NCBI RefSeq assembly: GCF_022968795.1
Contig: NZ_JALJRB010000038.1
Coordinates: 1 to 32,111, forward strand
DNA from: Desulfatitalea alkaliphila
GTDB taxonomy: Bacteria > Desulfobacterota > Desulfobacteria > Desulfobacterales > Desulfosarcinaceae
Reading direction: 5' to 3'
DNA length: 32,111 nt
Under the pieces are notes generated by a model. The model made no database searches, was not told the DNA's origin, and saw only the letters and a program-made list of their open reading frames with translations. A program made the position numbers and the translations under genes. This document shows positions 7,701 to 15,640 of the stretch, in pieces (position 1 is the first letter of the stretch; every line of letters starts with the position of its first letter).

Positions 7701-8744
7701 ATGAGAAACCAGATCGTTGCACTGCTTGGCATATTGGCGCTGACCGCAGGGCTGGTCGCCGTCGTCGACACCGGCACCACCCAGGCCAAGGATGTGATCA
7801 CCTGGCGTCTACCGCTGCACCACACCACCACCTCTTCCCCGGTTTACGAGCACAGCATCCTGCGCATCGCCAACCTGGTCAAGGAGCGCAGCGACGGCCG
7901 TTTCATCATCGAGCCCTATCTGGCCGGCACCTTGATTCCCGGCACCGAGATCTTCAACTCGGTCAAACGGGGCATGGTGCCCATCGGACACACCACCCCG
8001 GCCTACGACATGGCCCAGGTGCCCCTTTTCAATATCGTGGCCGGTTTGCCGATGAATTTCGGGGCGGTCTGGGAAGGCGCTTACTTCTTCAAGTGGCTCG
8101 GGTTCGAAGAGATGGTGCGGGAGGAGGTCCTCAAGAAACACGGTATGCTGTTCTACTCGGATCGGGTTTACACCACCGAACTCTCCTTGAAAAAGCCGGT
8201 GCGCACCTTTGACGATTTCAAAGGGCTCAAACTGCGCTCATCGGGGATTCTACAGAAATACCTCACCTCCATCGGAGCCGCGGCCTCCATGATTCCCGGT
8301 GGCGATATCTACGCCGCGCTGGCTTCGGGCATGATGGACGGCGCCCACTGGGGGGCGGTACAAGGCAGCTATGCCATGAAGTTCTACGAGATCAACAAGT
8401 ATCACCTGCGCCCCGCGCTGAACGTCGCCGCCACCGACATCTGGCTGATCAACAAGCGAGCCTTCGACCGCCTGCCCGAAGATCTGCAGGAGATCCTGCA
8501 CACGACCCTGGAAGAGCACTTCTGGCCGCGCACCAATCAATACATGTACCAGGAAGAGCTGATGCTCCAGAAAGCCATCAAGGAGCACGGCGTGACTTTG
8601 CTGACCATGCCGCCGGAAGAGTTCAACAAGATGCAGACCGCCGCCCTGAAGATCTGGGACGAAGTGGCAGCCATCTCCCCCGAGTGTGCCAAAGCCGTGG
8701 AGATGCTCAAGGATTTCAACCGCAGCATGGGGCGCATCGATTAG
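7701..8744 (+). CDS. TRAP transporter substrate-binding protein (DctP family)
   Basis: A 347-residue periplasmic binding protein. The start ATG 7701 follows GGAGGT at 7690-7695; upstream in-frame ATGs lack a site. Residues 1-32 are a signal peptide ending at about TQAK. The DctP fold is supported by the conserved ligand-arginine region GLKLRSSG and by IPGGDIYAALASGMMDGAHWG, both typical of the family. It would capture a small organic acid for import by a DctQM membrane pair, but no DctQ or DctM gene is present in the window. It is therefore an orphan, and either works with a distant transporter or acts as a sensor. No clear terminator was seen before the riboswitch promoter. Confidence 0.88.
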   Translation: MRNQIVALLGILALTAGLVAVVDTGTTQAKDVITWRLPLHHTTTSSPVYEHSILRIANLVKERSDGRFIIEPYLAGTLIPGTEIFNSVKRGMVPIGHTTPAYDMAQVPLFNIVAGLPMNFGAVWEGAYFFKWLGFEEMVREEVLKKHGMLFYSDRVYTTELSLKKPVRTFDDFKGLKLRSSGILQKYLTSIGAAASMIPGGDIYAALASGMMDGAHWGAVQGSYAMKFYEINKYHLRPALNVAATDIWLINKRAFDRLPEDLQEILHTTLEEHFWPRTNQYMYQEELMLQKAIKEHGVTLLTMPPEEFNKMQTAALKIWDEVAAISPECAKAVEMLKDFNRSMGRID

Positions 8745-8851
8745 AAGTTGGCCGGGTGGACGAGTTAGGCGCCGCTGCCCACCTTGCACTCCTTTCCAAC
8801 GGGGCAAGCCCCAACTTGGTTTTTGTGCATAACCGCATTTTACAATTCATC

Positions 8852-8881
8852 TTGACAGTCGAAAGGGGACCCAATTATAGT
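8852..8881 (+). promoter_or_regulatory. Sigma-70-type promoter of the riboswitch-controlled AOR operon
   Basis: TTGACA at 8852-8857 and TATAGT at 8876-8881 are 18 bases apart. Transcription would begin near 8888, shortly before the first riboswitch helix. Confidence 0.7.
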
Positions 8882-8904
8882 CTGCCCAAAAATTGCAAGG
8901 ATGC

Positions 8905-9081
8905 ACGGCCCTGCGGTGCCCTGAGAGGGGCTTAAAACGGGAAACCGGTGAAAATCCGGTGCGGACCCGCCGCTGTCATCGGGGACGAAGCCCGCAATAT
9001 GCCACTGATCCGACACCAAACGGATCGGGAAGGCGCGGGGAGTAGGTCGATCCGAAAGCCAGAAGACCTGCCGAAGGCCGT
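8905..9081 (+). ncRNA. Cobalamin (B12) riboswitch
   Basis: The class hallmarks occur in order. The closing helix P1 is ACGGCC (8905-8910) with GGCCGT (9076-9081). Core segments include GGTGCC, CTTAAAACGGGAA, the conserved GGTGAAAATCCGGTGCGGAC, CCCGCCGCTGT, then CCACTG and CGGGAAGGCGCGGGGA. The 3' B12 box AAGCCAGAAGACCTGCC lies at 9056-9072. It binds adenosyl- or methylcobalamin in the known class. A strong terminator begins 20 bases later, so control is probably by premature termination when B12 is present. The downstream genes are a ferredoxin and an AOR-family enzyme, an unusual target for this riboswitch. Confidence 0.93.
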
Positions 9082-9101
9082 TTTGATCTTGGTGAGAAGG
9101 T

Positions 9102-9142
9102 AAATCCCCAAGCTGATACTTATCAGTTTGGGGATTTTTTTT
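9102..9142 (+). terminator. Riboswitch expression-platform terminator
   Basis: AAATCCCCAA-G-CTGATA pairs with TATCAG-T-TTGGGGATTT to give a stem of about 17 bp with one G-T pair and a very tight loop. An eight-T run (9135-9142) follows. It lies between the B12 box and the ferredoxin start at 9210, the right place for an attenuator. Confidence 0.88.
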
Positions 9143-9209
9143 GGGCCTGACGGTGCCGCGCAAGTAATCGTTTTTGAACTCATTTCCATTGCAGCCGGAG
9201 GAGAAACGA

Positions 9210-9518
9210 ATGACCAATGCAATCAACATCAAAATCATTGCCGATAACTGCCGGGGCTGCCGTCGATGCCAGCTGGCCTGCTCATGGCACGATCCGGGAC
9301 CGCTCAACCCGCGCCTGGCCGGGATCACAATTCTTCGGCTGGACGATGGGGCAACCGACTATCCATTGATCAACATGGAGTGCCTGGAACGCTTTTGCGG
9401 CAAGCAGAACCGCCGGCCCGAAGACGCAACCATCGATAGAATCACGCCGGCATGTGTCGATGCTTGTCTGTTCGGCGCACTCGAGTGCCTGCCGATGGAG
9501 GAGAACGCGAATGAGTAG
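9210..9518 (+). CDS. Small ferredoxin-type iron-sulfur protein paired with the AOR
   Basis: A 102-residue protein with a four-Cys cluster motif CRGCRRCQLAC (Cys14, 17, 20, 24). A second, irregular set lies at Cys58, 63, 82, 86 and 93. The first set is typical of ferredoxin subunits encoded beside AOR-family enzymes; the second cluster is likely but not standard in spacing. ATG 9210 follows GGAGGAG at 9197-9203; an earlier TTG at 9174 has no such site. It probably carries electrons to or from the oxidoreductase encoded next, with which it overlaps by eight bases. Confidence 0.82.
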   Translation: MTNAINIKIIADNCRGCRRCQLACSWHDPGPLNPRLAGITILRLDDGATDYPLINMECLERFCGKQNRRPEDATIDRITPACVDACLFGALECLPMEENANE

Positions 9519-11406
9519 CAATAAATGGTACGGCTGGACAGGAACCATCCTCGAGGTCGATCTGACCCACCGCACGGTCAGGAAAAGGGATCTATCCGAG
9601 GCGGCCGCGCATCTTTATCTGGGACAGGCCGGCGTCAATGCCAGGATCTTGTATGATCGAACCTGCGCCGCCCTCTCACCTTACAGCCCCGAAGCACCCC
9701 TTATTTTCGGTGTGGGCCCGCTGGCGGCCACCCTGGCCCCTTGCTCGGGAAGGTTTTCGGTCACCTTCAAATCGCCCCTTACGGGAATTTTCGGCGATTC
9801 CAACTGCGGCGGTCATTGGGGACCTGAACTCAAATTGGCCGGATATGATCACATGGTCATCGTGGGCAAAGCGGACCGGCCGGTTTATCTCTGGATCGAC
9901 AATGATCGGGTAGAGATTCGCGACGCTCGTGCCATATGGGGCGAAACGACCTGGCAAACCGAGGCGCTGATCAAGGCGGATATACAGGAACCGACGGCGC
10001 AGGTGGCCTCCATCGGACCGGCCGGCGAAAACTTGGTGCGTTTTGCAGCGATCATCTGCAACCAAGCGCGTGCGGCCGCCCGTTGCGGCCCCGGAGCCGT
10101 CATGGGATCGAAAAACCTCAAGGCGATCGCCGTGCGCGGTGACCGGGGCGTCCGGATTGCCGACAAGATCGCCTTCAAGGATGCCGTGGATGAGGCCGTC
10201 GCGGCGATTTTGGCCGACCCGCTCTACGAATCCGCGAAGGCCTACGGCACCCTGGCCATCACCGGACTGGCCCAGGCCCTGGGTTTCCTGCCGACCCGCA
10301 ATTTTCAGAAGTCCACCTTCGAAGGGGCCGACAAGTTGAGCGGAGAAACTTTTCTGAAGCGCTACGGCACCAAGCACAAGGGCTGCTACAACTGCCCCAT
10401 CGCATGCAGCCGGTATTATCAAGTGTCGGAGGGCCCATATGCGGCCACGCGGGGGGAGGGGCCGGAGTATGAAAGCGTCACGGCACTGGGGGCCAAGTGC
10501 GGTAACGACGACTTCGATGCCATTCTGCATGCCAACACCCTGTGCAACCAACTCGGGTTGGATACCATTTCCAGCGGCAACACCATCGCCTGGGCAATGG
10601 AGTGCTACGAAAAGGGCATCCTGAACCCCGCCCGGCTCGATGGCATCCAATTGTGCTTCGGCAACGACAGTGCAATGATTGCCATGCTTGACAAGATCGC
10701 CTTCCGCAAGGGCATCGGCGATCTGTTGGCCGATGGCCCGCTGATGGCGGCACGGCGGATCGGCGGCGGTGATTTCGTCGTCCACAGCAAGGGGCTGGAC
10801 TATCCGGCGGTGGACATCAGAGGCACCAAAGGCATGGCCCTCTCTTTTGCCGTGTCGCCGCGGGGCGGCGATCATCTGAAAGGGCTGTCGCTGTACGAGG
10901 TGGCGCCGGATATCTACAGCAGTGACATCCTCAGTCAGACGGGCATCCGGGTTACGGACCGGTACTGGCTCCGTTATGAAACAAAAGCCGAGCTGATGTG
11001 CTGGCATGAAAACTGGCACTGCGTCGTCGACGCTTTAGGGCTTTGCAAATTAGAAGGCATCGCCTTGAAGCCGATGCTGCCGGGCCATTTTCAGCGAATG
11101 CTGTCGGCGGCGACCGGGTGGGATTTATCCATCAAGGCGCTCGAGCAAATCGGGGAACGGATATGGAACCTGGAGCGTCTGTTCAATGTACGTGAGGGCC
11201 TGAATCGAAAAGACGATCTGCCCCCTCGACGTCTGCTCGATGAGCCCATCGCAACGGGACCGGCCAAAGGCGAACGGCTTGATAGGGAGAAGTTCGAGGC
11301 GATGCTCAGCAGATATTATGAACTGCGGGGATGGAATCCGGAAACGGGGAGGCCGACCAAGGAAAAGTTGCGCGAATTGGGCCTGGCACAAGGATTGTCA
11401 CAGTAA
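9511..11406 (+). CDS. Aldehyde:ferredoxin oxidoreductase-family tungsten enzyme
   Basis: A 631-residue AOR-family protein, expected to hold a tungsten (or molybdenum) bis-pyranopterin and one [4Fe-4S] cluster and to interconvert aldehydes and carboxylic acids. The N-terminal domain shows FGDSNCGGHWGPELKLAGYD and IGPAGENLVR, typical pterin-contact regions. The cluster ligands are Cys292, Cys295 and Cys299 in CYNCPIAC, with Cys512 in LGLCKLEG. Length matches the family. ATG 9511 has GGAGGAG upstream, inside the ferredoxin gene, and overlaps its stop, so the two are co-translated. The operon lies behind a B12 riboswitch and its terminator. The aldehyde or acid substrate cannot be read from sequence. 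Confidence 0.9.
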   Translation: MSSNKWYGWTGTILEVDLTHRTVRKRDLSEAAAHLYLGQAGVNARILYDRTCAALSPYSPEAPLIFGVGPLAATLAPCSGRFSVTFKSPLTGIFGDSNCGGHWGPELKLAGYDHMVIVGKADRPVYLWIDNDRVEIRDARAIWGETTWQTEALIKADIQEPTAQVASIGPAGENLVRFAAIICNQARAAARCGPGAVMGSKNLKAIAVRGDRGVRIADKIAFKDAVDEAVAAILADPLYESAKAYGTLAITGLAQALGFLPTRNFQKSTFEGADKLSGETFLKRYGTKHKGCYNCPIACSRYYQVSEGPYAATRGEGPEYESVTALGAKCGNDDFDAILHANTLCNQLGLDTISSGNTIAWAMECYEKGILNPARLDGIQLCFGNDSAMIAMLDKIAFRKGIGDLLADGPLMAARRIGGGDFVVHSKGLDYPAVDIRGTKGMALSFAVSPRGGDHLKGLSLYEVAPDIYSSDILSQTGIRVTDRYWLRYETKAELMCWHENWHCVVDALGLCKLEGIALKPMLPGHFQRMLSAATGWDLSIKALEQIGERIWNLERLFNVREGLNRKDDLPPRRLLDEPIATGPAKGERLDREKFEAMLSRYYELRGWNPETGRPTKEKLRELGLAQGLSQ

Positions 11407-11421
11407 TCGGCGCGCATACCT

Positions 11422-12693
11422 TCAAGTGAGACGGGCATTGCCGGGCGCCGCACCCGGTCGCAGCAAAACGGCAATGGCCATACCGATCACGATCAGCAGC
11501 AAACCGATGGCAAAGGGCACGGTGTAGCGGCCGGTGGCGTCGTAAAGGGCGCCGGCCAGGTTGGGACTGATGGCGGCGGTCAGGGTGACCAGCGGTGTGG
11601 TCCAGCCGATGATGCGCCCGTAGTGGGTCCGACCAAAAAAAGATCCCAGCATATTGGGTACCAGGACAAGCATGCCGCCGAAACCGATGCCGGTAAAAGC
11701 CGAATAGAGGTAAACGGCATACATCCCCCCGGCGTGCAGCAGACTCACGATGCCGGCGCCCATGCAGCCCAGGAAGAAAAGGGCCAGGTGGCGCCCCTCG
11801 AAGCGCATGCCCAGCAAACCGCTCAGCAAGCGCCCGATGATGCTGAAGCCCAACATCATCCCCAAGCCGGTGGCTGCGGCCAGAGGGGAGTACCCCAGAT
11901 CCTGCAAATAGGCGACCTGGTGGGTGCTGAGCATATTGAGCACAAAGAGGATGATGGCGAAAAGAGAGGTGATCATCCACAACGCCGGCGCGCGCAGTGC
12001 CTGGCCCACCTCCCAATCCTTCTCCGTGTGGTACACCCGCACCCGTGTCTTGGATCCACCCGCTGGCCGAGGCGGATCCGCCACCACGCCGTCGGGGGTC
12101 TGGCCCACATCCTCCGGCCGCCCGCGGACGATCAGGCCGCCGCCCAGCACGCACACCACCAGGTGAAAGAGCGCCAAACCCACCCATGCCCAACGCCAAC
12201 CCAGGTTGCCGATCATGGCGCTGATCAACGGCGGCATGAAGAAACCGCCCAAACCACCGGCGGTGAACAGCAAGCCCATGGCCATGGAGCGTTTGCGGAT
12301 GAACCAGTTGTTGATCACTGTGGTGATGGGAATGAACTCGCCGAAAGCGATGCCGACGCCCGCCATGATCCCGAAAAAGAGATGGATGTGCCAGATGGCG
12401 CTCACCTGGGACATGCCCAGCAGGCCCAGGACCACGACACAGTTGCACAAGACGATGTTGCGACGCGCGCCGAATCGCTCGATGGCCATGCCGGCCAGGG
12501 GGCCGAGCAGTCCGCCGACGATGAAAAAGAGGGCATAGGGCCCGGAGATGGCCGAGCGGCTCCAGCCGAAAGCCGATTCCATGGCCGGCAGAAATACGCC
12601 GTAGGCATAGGTGGTGGTGCCGCAAATGCTGCCGTAGACCAACATCAGCCCCACCAGGTTGATCCACCCGTAGAATCGTTTATCTTCGCTCAA
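11422..12693 (-). CDS. Major facilitator superfamily transporter (monocarboxylate/OFA-like)
   Basis: A 423-residue protein with about twelve hydrophobic helices and a polar central loop at about 195-230. The MFS loop 2-3 signature appears as GPLAGMAIERFGARRN. The N-terminal KRFYGWINL and overall pattern resemble the oxalate/formate antiporter and monocarboxylate transporter group, so an organic anion is a reasonable guess. The start is TTG 12693, preceded by AGAGG about 11 bases upstream; no ATG fits better. It ends only 15 bases from the AOR stop in convergent orientation. A link between the MFS substrate and the AOR is possible but unsupported. Confidence 0.85.
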   Translation of the reverse strand: MSEDKRFYGWINLVGLMLVYGSICGTTTYAYGVFLPAMESAFGWSRSAISGPYALFFIVGGLLGPLAGMAIERFGARRNIVLCNCVVVLGLLGMSQVSAIWHIHLFFGIMAGVGIAFGEFIPITTVINNWFIRKRSMAMGLLFTAGGLGGFFMPPLISAMIGNLGWRWAWVGLALFHLVVCVLGGGLIVRGRPEDVGQTPDGVVADPPRPAGGSKTRVRVYHTEKDWEVGQALRAPALWMITSLFAIILFVLNMLSTHQVAYLQDLGYSPLAAATGLGMMLGFSIIGRLLSGLLGMRFEGRHLALFFLGCMGAGIVSLLHAGGMYAVYLYSAFTGIGFGGMLVLVPNMLGSFFGRTHYGRIIGWTTPLVTLTAAISPNLAGALYDATGRYTVPFAIGLLLIVIGMAIAVLLRPGAAPGNARLT

Positions 12694-12866
12694 GTGCAGC
12701 GGCGCCTCTTTTATTAAAAAGGGTTGGGTTCGGCGACCGTTTCGCGCCGAGGTGCCGATCTTCTATGCTTACCAGATGAAATTGAACCGGACAACGCCTG
12801 AATGGCAACGGTCCGCCCATTGGGAAGAGAGGTGGTCGCATGGGGAGAAGCCCTTGCGGATGTTTG

Positions 12867-13100
12867 CTACGGCCGCCCGATGGCGTTGCGCAGGGCCGTC
12901 ACCTCGGTGGCTTCGGCAATACCGACAGTGTGATTTAGCAAACACCGGGTATCCATTCGCATACAACCGTCGCACAGACAGACCTGAACCGTCAACTCGC
13001 CGATCTTCAACCGGCGCACGTGACTGGCCGTATGCTTTTCGCAGGCATAGCAGGGGATGTCCAGTGTACGGGGCAGATTTCTCGACTCTTCTTCGATCAT
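12867..13100 (-). CDS. Small Cys-rich, probably zinc-binding protein
   Basis: A 77-residue protein with CYACEKH at about 17-23 and CLCDGC at about 41-46, spaced like a two-knuckle zinc-binding fold, followed by a short helical tail. The ATG is preceded by GAAGGA at a normal distance. I do not recognise a named family. Its motif-bearing reading frame and start site favour a real gene over chance. Confidence 0.6.
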   Translation of the reverse strand: MIEEESRNLPRTLDIPCYACEKHTASHVRRLKIGELTVQVCLCDGCMRMDTRCLLNHTVGIAEATEVTALRNAIGRP

Positions 13101-13477
13101 TGTGCAAATCCTTCGCTGTCATGCCGATCCGGCCGCAGATGCCTGTCAGGCTATACCGGCCGGGCCGCTGCTCTGAGCTGCCCTCATCAGAGCAACATGC
13201 ATGCCACCCACCCAAAACCGCCCCGCGACGCCCTACCGCCATAGCAAAAGGGAATAAATGGCCCCCATCTCGAAGCGGTTGTTCTCTATGAATATGATAG
13301 GCCGACCGACAGCGCGCCTCTCACTTTGATCGACACCAACGCCTAAGCGCACAACCCCATCCCATGGGAAACAACATCGATTGAAAAGGTCAATCATAGA
13401 AACGACTCCGGGAACCCGCCACCCCCCGGTCCGCCATTTCTCCTGCCAACCACCACGCGCCGTGGCGCTGCCACCGC
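13101..13477. other. Intergenic region between two minus-strand genes; one hairpin, no supported gene
   Basis: It holds a perfect 8-bp inverted repeat TGCTCTGA (13170-13177) and TCAGAGCA (13188-13195) with a 10-base loop and no T run on either strand. The remainder shows no coding signal I trust. Confidence 0.4.
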
Positions 13478-14788
13478 CTACAACCGCCAGTAGGTGATCT
13501 TGTGGGTCGCGGCCTCCTGTTGGCTGTAGACGCTCTTCACATCCACCACGATGGGGTGACCGTTGGTGCACAAGGCGGCCAGCCGTGCCAGGCCCATCTC
13601 CCGGTAGGTGCGATGCATCACGGCCAACACCACGGCATCGGCCCCCTGCAGAACATCCAGGTCCACCAAATCCAGCCCGTAGTGTTCCAGCGCCTCCTGC
13701 GCATCTGCCAGCGGATCGTGGACCATCACCTCCACCCCGTAGTCCCGCAATTCGCGCACGATGTCCACCACGCGGGTATTGCGCAGATCGGGCACATCCT
13801 CTTTAAAGGTGATGCCCAACACCGCCACCTTGGCCCCTTTTACGGGTTTGCCGCTGTGGATCAGCAGCTTGACGGCCTTCTCGGCAATGTATTTGCCCAT
13901 GTGGTCGTTGATGCGCCGACCGGCCAGGATCATTTCCGGATGGTAGCCGAGGGATTCGGCTTTGAAGGTCAGATAATAGGGGTCTACGCCGATGCAGTGA
14001 CCGCCCACCAGACCGGGGCGGAAAGGCAGGAAATTCCATTTGGTGCCGGCGGCTTCCAGCACCTCCAGGGTACTGATGCCCATGATGTCGAAGATCATGG
14101 CCAGCTCGTTCATCAGGGCGATATTCAAGTCCCGCTGGGTGTTTTCAATCACCTTGGCCGCCTCGGCCACCTTGATGCTCGAGGCCCGGTGGATGCCGGC
14201 GGCCACCACCTGCCCGTAGACCTGCACCAGCAGGTCGGCCGTGGCATCGTCGGAGCCGGAAACGATTTTGACGATCTTGTCCAGGGTGTGCACCTTGTCG
14301 CCCGGATTGATCCGCTCGGGGGAATAGCCCACCGTGAAGTCGCGCCCGAAGGTCAGCCCGGAGGCCTGCTCCATCAGGGGCACGCACACCTCTTCGGTGG
14401 CGCCGGGATAGACCGTGGATTCGAACACCACGCAGGTCCCTTTTTGCAGATGGCGCCCGGCGGCGGTCGAAGCGCCCCGCAGGGGGCTCAGATCAGGGAT
14501 GTTGTATTGGTCGATGGGCGTGGGCACGGCCACGATAATCAGGCGACAGCGGGCCAAGTCGGACGCGTCACTGGTGAAGGTCACACCGCAGCGCGCCAGC
14601 AGATCGTCCGCCACTTCCAAGGTGCGGTCATGGCCGTTGCGCAACTCATCGATGCGCTTCGCTTGCATGTCGTAGCCGACCACCTCGAAGTGGTCCGCCA
14701 GATGGACGGCCAGGGGCAACCCGACATACCCCAGGCCTACGACGGCAATGCGGTCTTGCCGGCTGTTCAAGCTTTCAAAGGTCACCAT
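13478..14788 (-). CDS. UDP-N-acetylhexosamine/UDP-glucose 6-dehydrogenase family (TviB/WbpO-like)
   Basis: A 436-residue NAD-dependent nucleotide-sugar dehydrogenase that oxidises C6 of a UDP-sugar to a uronic acid for polysaccharide synthesis. The NAD-binding motif VVGLGYVGLP is at about 17-25. The conserved Lys207 region IKVAEAAKVIENTQRDLN and the catalytic Cys265 in GGHCIGVDPYYL are intact. A C-terminal UDP-binding domain includes GITFKEDVPDLRNTR. KRIDELRNGHDRTLEV resembles the TviB/WbpO branch (UDP-GlcNAc or UDP-GalNAc) more than plain UDP-glucose dehydrogenase. I chose ATG 14788, with AAGGAC upstream; the frame is open to 14881. No other polysaccharide gene is nearby, so it may serve a remote cluster. 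Confidence 0.88.
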   Translation of the reverse strand: MVTFESLNSRQDRIAVVGLGYVGLPLAVHLADHFEVVGYDMQAKRIDELRNGHDRTLEVADDLLARCGVTFTSDASDLARCRLIIVAVPTPIDQYNIPDLSPLRGASTAAGRHLQKGTCVVFESTVYPGATEEVCVPLMEQASGLTFGRDFTVGYSPERINPGDKVHTLDKIVKIVSGSDDATADLLVQVYGQVVAAGIHRASSIKVAEAAKVIENTQRDLNIALMNELAMIFDIMGISTLEVLEAAGTKWNFLPFRPGLVGGHCIGVDPYYLTFKAESLGYHPEMILAGRRINDHMGKYIAEKAVKLLIHSGKPVKGAKVAVLGITFKEDVPDLRNTRVVDIVRELRDYGVEVMVHDPLADAQEALEHYGLDLVDLDVLQGADAVVLAVMHRTYREMGLARLAALCTNGHPIVVDVKSVYSQQEAATHKITYWRL

Positions 14789-14884
14789 GGTGTCTCTGTC
14801 CTTCATCATCAGGGAGGTTGGCGGGAAACAATCGGCAACGCTTATAACAAAAACAGGACCCGCAACACAAGCGCGGCGCACCTT

Positions 14885-15637
14885 TCAAGATTTGGTCACC
14901 GGTTTCGTTCCCGGTTTGAACGGCGGCGTCTCTTTGGGCAAATGACGCAACAGGCGTTCCCTTTCGGCGGGGGTCAGATGGCGCCAGGCGCCCTCGGGCA
15001 GGGACCCGAGGTGAATGCCGTCGATGCGCACCCGGTGCAGCCGCTTCACCTTGTGGCCCAACTGCTTGACCATGCGCCGGATCTGCCGATTGCGGCCCTC
15101 CTGCAGAACGATGCGGAAACGGCGGCCGCTCAAACGCCGCACGCGGGCCGGACGGGTGCGGCTGCCCAGAATCGGCATGCCTTCGGCCAATTGGCGCAGC
15201 TGGTCATCCATGATGGGCTGCTGCACGGCCACTTCGTACTCTTTCTCGTGATCGAAGGAGGGGTGGGAGAGCTGGTGGTGCAGCCGGCCATCATTGGTGA
15301 GCAAGAGCAGGCCGGTGGAGTCCAGGTCCAGGCGGCCGATGGGGTAGATGCGCGTCGGCAGATCCACCAAGCCCACCACCACCGGCCGGTCGCCGTGGCG
15401 GCAACTGCTGATGAAGCCCTTGGGTTTGTGCAAAGCCAGATAGATCTTGCCGGGAGCGGCCTTCACGGGCCGACCGTCCACCTCCACCCGGTCCTGCTGC
15501 GGGTCCACCTTGGTGCCCGGCACGGTCACCACCCGACCGTTGACCCGCACCCGGCCGGCGGCGATAAAGGTCTCGCCCTGGCGACGGGAGCACACACCGG
15601 CCTCGGAGAGCCACTTCTGTAAACGGATTTGCACCAT
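14885..15637 (-). CDS. rluB: Ribosomal RNA pseudouridine synthase (RluB/RsuA family)
   Basis: A 250-residue cytoplasmic enzyme that isomerises uridine to pseudouridine in rRNA, by family in 23S helix 89 for RluB. An S4 RNA-binding domain fills residues 1-60 (RLQKWLSEAGVCSRRQGETFI). The catalytic domain carries Asp104 in GRLDLDSTGLLLLTNDG. Later motifs such as EGRNRQIRRM are also typical. The C-terminus ends in a basic Lys/Pro tail. It starts three bases after the argJ stop, so the two are probably co-transcribed. The exact uridine target (RluB, RluE, RluF or RsuA) cannot be settled by eye; RluB is the best guess. Confidence 0.85.
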   Translation of the reverse strand: MVQIRLQKWLSEAGVCSRRQGETFIAAGRVRVNGRVVTVPGTKVDPQQDRVEVDGRPVKAAPGKIYLALHKPKGFISSCRHGDRPVVVGLVDLPTRIYPIGRLDLDSTGLLLLTNDGRLHHQLSHPSFDHEKEYEVAVQQPIMDDQLRQLAEGMPILGSRTRPARVRRLSGRRFRIVLQEGRNRQIRRMVKQLGHKVKRLHRVRIDGIHLGSLPEGAWRHLTPAERERLLRHLPKETPPFKPGTKPVTKS

Positions 15638-15640
15638 GCA

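Noticed and set aside
11623-12717. 364-codon plus-strand frame opposite the MFS gene
   Set aside because: His/Gln/Asp-rich product typical of the antisense of a GC-rich membrane protein; the MFS on the other strand is clear.
13502-15622. 706-codon plus-strand frame
   Set aside because: Antisense to two well-supported genes (UDP-sugar dehydrogenase and pseudouridine synthase); a GC-skew artefact.
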